A stretch of 64,000 bases of DNA from Amycolatopsis sp. MtRt-6 (lineage in GTDB: Bacteria; Actinomycetota; Actinomycetes; Mycobacteriales; Pseudonocardiaceae), in the NCBI RefSeq assembly GCF_017308975.1, contig NZ_JADWPD010000025.1, forward strand, positions 111,277 to 175,276, given 5' to 3'. Positions 60,671 through 64,000 of this stretch are shown one piece after another (positions within the stretch are counted from its first letter, which is position 1; the number at the start of each line of letters is the position of its first letter). The position numbers and the translations under genes are program-made. Under the pieces are notes generated by a model. It saw only the letters and a list, made by a program, of their open reading frames with translations. It had not been told where the DNA came from and ran no database searches.

Positions 60671-60704
60671 TCGAACTAGATCGCTCCGGGGAGAACTAGT
60701 TCGA
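60671..60704. promoter_or_regulatory. Inverted repeat in the gap before the connector gene
   Basis: TCGAACTAG (60671-60679) and CTAGTTCGA (60696-60704) form perfect 9-bp arms. The right copy is part of the 10-bp palindrome GAACTAGTTC. No gene that I can support lies between 60559 and 60808; the site may be an operator for the small membrane gene or a recombination scar. Confidence 0.4.
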
Positions 60705-60808
60705 CACCTGTCCTACGGGTCCGATTTCGTTACTCGGTTTCTTGCCTGCTGGGCAGTCATCCCAGCCGGGTTGCGAACAGGGTACCGGTTGCCCAGGGAG
60801 GTGGTGCG

Positions 60809-61168
60809 ATGCCTCCGCCTCTTCCACTTGCAACCGTTGCGGACGTCCAGGCCCGTACCGACGTCCAGCTCACCCCTGAACAACAGGCTCGCGTGGCCGT
60901 CCTGCTCGCGGATGCTTCAGCGCTAGCCCGGCAGCGGGTGCCGGACCTGCCGGATCCCCCGCCGGCTACGGCGGTCGGCGTCATCGGCACGGCCGTCCTG
61001 CGGGCGCTGGCGTCTCCACCGGACGGCAACAAGTCCGAGACGGTCGGCGGGCACTCCCGCACCGCTGCGCACGAGGGTGGCGGCCTCTACCTCACCGACG
61101 ACGAGCTGGACCTGCTGCGCCCGCCCGCGCAGCCCCCACGCGGTGTCTTCTCCATCTGGACCACCTGA
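60809..61168 (+). CDS. Phage head-tail connector protein
   Basis: This 119-residue protein resembles gp15/gp6-type adaptors by position and pattern (LATVADVQARTDVQLTPEQQARVAVLLADASALARQRVP, then GVIGTAVLRAL). ATG at 60809 has GGGAGG upstream. It begins the neck and tail gene series. Confidence 0.8.
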   Translation: MPPPLPLATVADVQARTDVQLTPEQQARVAVLLADASALARQRVPDLPDPPPATAVGVIGTAVLRALASPPDGNKSETVGGHSRTAAHEGGGLYLTDDELDLLRPPAQPPRGVFSIWTT

Positions 61169-61184
61169 CATGCGGAGGTGACTC

Positions 61185-61514
61185 GTGCAGTTTCCGCACC
61201 AGCTGGAGGTGATCACTCCAACCGAGGTCACCGACGCCTACGACAACCCGACCCCGCAACTTGAGTACGGCCCCGCCGCGCCGCGCCGAACCGTCTGGGG
61301 TCTGCTGCAGCCGGGCAGCTCGACCGAACCGGCGACGCCAGGCCGGGTGCCGGTGGTGACCAGCTGGCAGTTGTTCACCCGGTCTGCGATCGGCGTGCGC
61401 GAGCGGGTGGTATGGCAGGGCCGCGTGTTCGAGGTGTCCGGGGAGCCGTCGTGGTGGTCACCCCGGTTCGGGCACGTCCACTACGAAGCCCGCCTCGCCC
61501 ACGTCCAAGGCTGA
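61185..61514 (+). CDS. Phage head-closure/stopper protein
   Basis: This 109-residue protein is compact and beta-rich (FPHQLEVITPTEVTDAYDNPTPQ, VVTSWQLFTRSAIGVRERVVWQGRVFEVSGEPSWW), in the order expected for the head-closure protein after the connector. GTG at 61185 follows GGAGG. Confidence 0.78.
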   Translation: MQFPHQLEVITPTEVTDAYDNPTPQLEYGPAAPRRTVWGLLQPGSSTEPATPGRVPVVTSWQLFTRSAIGVRERVVWQGRVFEVSGEPSWWSPRFGHVHYEARLAHVQG

Positions 61515-61530
61515 CAGGAGGTGACCGCTG

Positions 61531-61848
61531 ATGTCGGCGTTCGAACGGATCGAGATCGACTACGACGGTGTGGCCGACGTGCTGCGCTCACCCGAGCTGC
61601 ACGCCGCTGTCCAGGCCGCCGCCGAGCAGGTCGCCGACGCCGCCCGCGGCCGGGGCCTGCGGGTGGAGAGCGGGGAGCCGTTGCCGGTCGAGGTGTTCGA
61701 CGACCCCGGGCCAAGTCGGGTAGGTGTGACCGTCGCGATCCGGCACCCATCCGGGGTTGGGATGGAGGCCCACCACGGTGTCCTCAAACGCGCAGCCGGG
61801 GAAACAGGTCTGTCCGTCGGCGGCCTCGACCCCGACAACACCGCGTGA
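61531..61848 (+). CDS. Phage neck/tail completion protein (HK97 gp10-like)
   Basis: This 105-residue protein starts with a helical segment (DYDGVADVLRSPELHAAVQAAAEQVADAARGRG), then strands and an HPSGVGMEAHHGVLKRA segment, as in HK97 gp10-like proteins. The order in the cluster supports the call. Confidence 0.75.
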   Translation: MSAFERIEIDYDGVADVLRSPELHAAVQAAAEQVADAARGRGLRVESGEPLPVEVFDDPGPSRVGVTVAIRHPSGVGMEAHHGVLKRAAGETGLSVGGLDPDNTA

Positions 61849-61864
61849 CCGGCCAGGCCGCGCG

Positions 61865-62269
61865 GTGCCGGTCGACGTCGCCGAGCTGGTTGTCCGTGCG
61901 CTCCGGCCGCAGCTGGCCAGCCGCGCCGACCCGGTCGCCGCCGGAGCGCAGGTCTCGACCGAGACCGGCCGCGGCCTGGACGGCGGGCCGCCCGCGTTGC
62001 CGTGGCTGCTGGTCGCCGAGGACGGCCACACCTGGGACTGGCCCGCCGTCCAACGCGCCGTGATCCGGCTGACCTGCTGGCACCACGACACCCACAGCTC
62101 CAAAGCCCTCGCCGCGCTTGCCCTCGGCTTGCTCTGCACGCCCGGCCTGCCGGGCGCGCTGATCCGCGGCGAACCCGCCGCCGCCCCGGTCGCCGGGCTC
62201 GACCCATACACAGCCGCGCCGCTGGCGACCGCCGCCATCACGGTCTACGCCCGCACCCCGACTCCCTGA
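61865..62269 (+). CDS. Phage tail terminator-like protein
   Basis: This protein of about 134 residues, with GTG at 61865 as the first start that avoids overlap with the previous gene, has the pattern VAELVVRALRPQL, PALPWLLVAEDG and CWHHDTHSSKALAALALGLL, consistent with gp17-like tail terminators by size and position. Confidence 0.72.
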   Translation: MPVDVAELVVRALRPQLASRADPVAAGAQVSTETGRGLDGGPPALPWLLVAEDGHTWDWPAVQRAVIRLTCWHHDTHSSKALAALALGLLCTPGLPGALIRGEPAAAPVAGLDPYTAAPLATAAITVYARTPTP

Positions 62270-62299
62270 CCACTCTCACTTCGTTGGAGGCACACCGCT

Positions 62300-62947
62300 T
62301 TGGCCATCAACAGCGCGAACGTGCGCGTCCCCGGTACTGGGGAGATCTCCCTCGCCCCGCCCGATACCCCCGAACCGCCGGACGCGACCAGCGCCCTGCC
62401 CGCCGCCTGGACGGGTCTGGGATTGTCCACGCCAGACGGCACCACCCTCTCGCGCAAGGTGGAGAAAGAAGGCACCGAGCACTGGCAGCAGCTCACCCCG
62501 GCGCGCTACATCTACAAGTCCCTCGAATTTACCGTCGCCTCCGTGTTCCAGGAAACCAAGGCCGCCGTCCTGTCGGCCTACTTCGGTGGGATGGCCTTCG
62601 CCGAGACCGCGACCGGGTCGAAGATCTACCGCGCCGAGATCTCCGCCATCCCCAAGGGCGACGTCCGGGCACTGTGCATCGACTGGACCGACGTCGTCTC
62701 GGCCACCGAGGTCTACAGCCACCGCCTCTACCTGCCCCGCGCCGAAGTCTCCGAGACACAAGACGCCCAGTTCTCCCGCACCCAGGAAAACCGCTGGGGC
62801 ATGACCTTCTCCGCCCTCGCCCCGCCCAAGGGCAAGACCTTCGTCGCGGTCTGGCTCACCAACGACCCCGCCGTCCTCTTCGGCTCTCCAGCTCTCACGT
62901 CCAGCAACCTTGACGTCATCACCGGAGCGCCGCCCGACGGAGACTGA
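62300..62947 (+). CDS. Phage major tail (tube) protein
   Basis: This 215-residue protein opens AINSANVRVPGTGEISLAPPDTPEP, typical of siphovirus tail-tube proteins, and is beta-rich throughout (YIYKSLEFTVASVFQE, SHRLYLPRAEVSE). The start is TTG 62300 with TTGGAGG upstream. Its presence right of the neck genes indicates that tape-measure and baseplate genes should follow beyond the cargo gene and IS. Confidence 0.82.
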   Translation: MAINSANVRVPGTGEISLAPPDTPEPPDATSALPAAWTGLGLSTPDGTTLSRKVEKEGTEHWQQLTPARYIYKSLEFTVASVFQETKAAVLSAYFGGMAFAETATGSKIYRAEISAIPKGDVRALCIDWTDVVSATEVYSHRLYLPRAEVSETQDAQFSRTQENRWGMTFSALAPPKGKTFVAVWLTNDPAVLFGSPALTSSNLDVITGAPPDGD

Positions 62948-63041
62948 TCAGCTAACCTGCGTAGACAGGTGAGTAGCTGTCGCGGCGGCGGGCGGCAATA
63001 ACTACGTGGCGGTGCTTCCAATCATGGACGAGGATGTCCGG

Positions 63042-63896
63042 ATGTCGGACACTGCCTCTACCTGGTCACCCGCGGACAATCCCTACGCGATCGCGGTTTC
63101 GGAAGCACAGTGGTGGTTCCGCTCGGCTGCCTTGGCCAGCTATCGGATCCACGACAACGACGATCTTCGAGCAGGGTTCAGCTCACGCCAGATGGATGCT
63201 CGGCAGCTCGTTGTCGCCTTGTGGCAGTTGCTCGTGGCCGAGAAGCTTCAGCAGGTGGCCCTTCGCGCTCTGCGTATGGATCAAAGCGTCTATGCGGGAC
63301 TCAGCCGCGCGAGAACACGATTCGAGCAGGCGCTGCCCGGGATCAAACACATGCGTGACGCACTCATGCACTTCGACGAGTGGGCTCGTGGCGAAGGTAG
63401 CGGACCGCAAGCGAAGGACGTCAAGGCGGGAAAAGCGCTGCGGGATGTGGCGAGCATGTACTGGGGCTTCGGCTATGACCCGCAGGACGACACGATCACC
63501 CTTGGCCCGTTCGTGTTTGAGGTCGAACCGGCAATTCGTGCCGCCAAAGACCTTGTTGACGCAATCTACCTGGCCGCACGGGCTGTGGACGCGCGGAATT
63601 CCGCTGACTTGCGCGCCCGGACCATTCAGACACTCGGCGCTGCGGGTTTGCATGGAGATTCAGCAGGCGACGCGCTGCGGGTGTCGCCGGGAGTGGACAT
63701 GCGTGTCTGGCTGTCGCTCGATATGGCAGCGGCCACGCACGAACACGAAGCACTGTCCGAGCAAGTCATCGCCGCCTTGGCCAACGCCGGGCTCCAACTC
63801 ATGTCCTCTATGGAGCCACAGAGCAACAACCCGGCAGAACGTCTACTGAAGGGTGAGGCGTTGTATGTGACGTGGGTCTGCCCAGGGTCTGGTTGA
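63042..63896 (+). CDS. HEPN-like protein, cargo gene
   Basis: This protein of about 284 residues (ATG 63042 with AGGA upstream; GTG 63006 and ATG 63024 are also in frame) is predicted helical. It contains MRDALMHFDEW, an R-x4-H motif followed by an acidic segment, as in HEPN ribonucleases. Low-GC codon use and its position between tail-tube and IS element mark it as cargo. A role in abortive infection is plausible but unproven. The gene ends about where the IS begins, so its true C-terminus may be altered. Confidence 0.65.
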   Translation: MSDTASTWSPADNPYAIAVSEAQWWFRSAALASYRIHDNDDLRAGFSSRQMDARQLVVALWQLLVAEKLQQVALRALRMDQSVYAGLSRARTRFEQALPGIKHMRDALMHFDEWARGEGSGPQAKDVKAGKALRDVASMYWGFGYDPQDDTITLGPFVFEVEPAIRAAKDLVDAIYLAARAVDARNSADLRARTIQTLGAAGLHGDSAGDALRVSPGVDMRVWLSLDMAAATHEHEALSEQVIAALANAGLQLMSSMEPQSNNPAERLLKGEALYVTWVCPGSG

Positions 63897-63940
63897 CACC
63901 TCATCTGTGAGGCTTCGGCCTCGCCTGGAAGGATGTCACC

Positions 63941-64000
63941 GTGCCCAAGCCCTACCCCCGTGAGTTCCGTGACGATGTCGTCGCGGTGGCCCGTCGCGGC
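63941..64000 (+). mobile_element. IS3-family element, transposase OrfA start, cut by window edge
   Basis: GTG at 63941, after GGAAGGA, opens MPKPYPREFRDDVVAVARRG, the characteristic N-terminus of actinobacterial IS3-type OrfA proteins. Only 20 codons are visible. The IS left end should lie between about 63890 and 63940. Confidence 0.8.

Noticed and set aside
60627..60926. 99-codon ORF before the connector gene
   Set aside because: It overlaps the connector gene in another frame, crosses the inverted repeat at 60671, and has no ribosome binding site.

Overview
The window is high-GC actinobacterial chromosome, most likely from an Amycolatopsis-like member of the Pseudonocardiaceae. That placement is an inference from modular type I polyketide synthases, an AfsR-type SARP regulator, frequent GTG starts, ATGA/GTGA gene overlaps and a DUF4394 secreted protein. 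No rRNA, tRNA or CRISPR array was recognised.

Layout. (1) 1-12.6 kb: the 3' part of a multimodular type I PKS gene whose start lies left of the window, then a one-module PKS gene. Both visible modules are KS-AT(malonyl)-DH-ER-KR-ACP. A tiny translationally coupled ORF follows. (2) 12.7-18.6 kb: four small exported proteins around one large SARP/NB-ARC/TPR regulator. Both promoter regions on its flanks carry three direct NNGTCCA repeats at exact 11-bp spacing, typical of SARP operators. (3) 18.6-33.1 kb: a catabolic island with three paralogous haloacid-dehalogenase-like HAD proteins, a class III PLP enzyme coupled to an APH-type kinase, two FAD amine oxidases, an aldehyde dehydrogenase, a polar-amino-acid ABC transporter, an SDR, a broken D-threonine-aldolase-like gene, and ROK and GntR regulators. 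Two operator sequences recur in it: a 14-mer that supplies the -35 box of two HAD promoters, and a 21-22-bp ROK-type site. A plausible reading is uptake, amine oxidation, phosphorylation, phospho-elimination and aldehyde oxidation of an amino alcohol or related amine; the substrate is not known.

(4) 33.0-37.1 kb: an accessory island with 30-bp tandem repeats, an APH-fold protein, a JmjC-type oxygenase, and upstream of it a 49-codon ORF with a strong ribosome binding site and a Gly/Asp/His-rich C-terminus, separated from the oxygenase by a perfect 10-bp hairpin. This looks like a ribosomal-peptide precursor plus modifying oxygenase and is the best candidate for an undescribed system here. A PrimPol-like protein lacking obvious catalytic acidic residues and a Cys-motif protein lie upstream on the same strand. 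(5) 37.2-42.0 kb: an HTH/TPR protein with a GNAT acetyltransferase, then an overlapping four-gene set (HTH, ImmA/IrrE-like protease, MAB_1171c-like membrane protein, PAP2-like membrane protein).

(6) 42.1-63.9 kb: the early and head/tail part of a siphovirus-type prophage: replication genes, small unknown genes, DUF932 protein, HNH endonuclease, PP-loop ATPase, TerS, TerL, SPP1-type portal, MuF-like protein, scaffold, SU10-type capsid, connector and tail-tube genes. Cargo genes are inserted among the structural genes: YaaC-like, a coiled-coil membrane protein, an XRE repressor with its operator, a tiny membrane protein and a HEPN-like protein. No integrase, tape measure or lysis gene is visible, so the element should continue to the right. 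An IS3-type transposase begins at the right edge.
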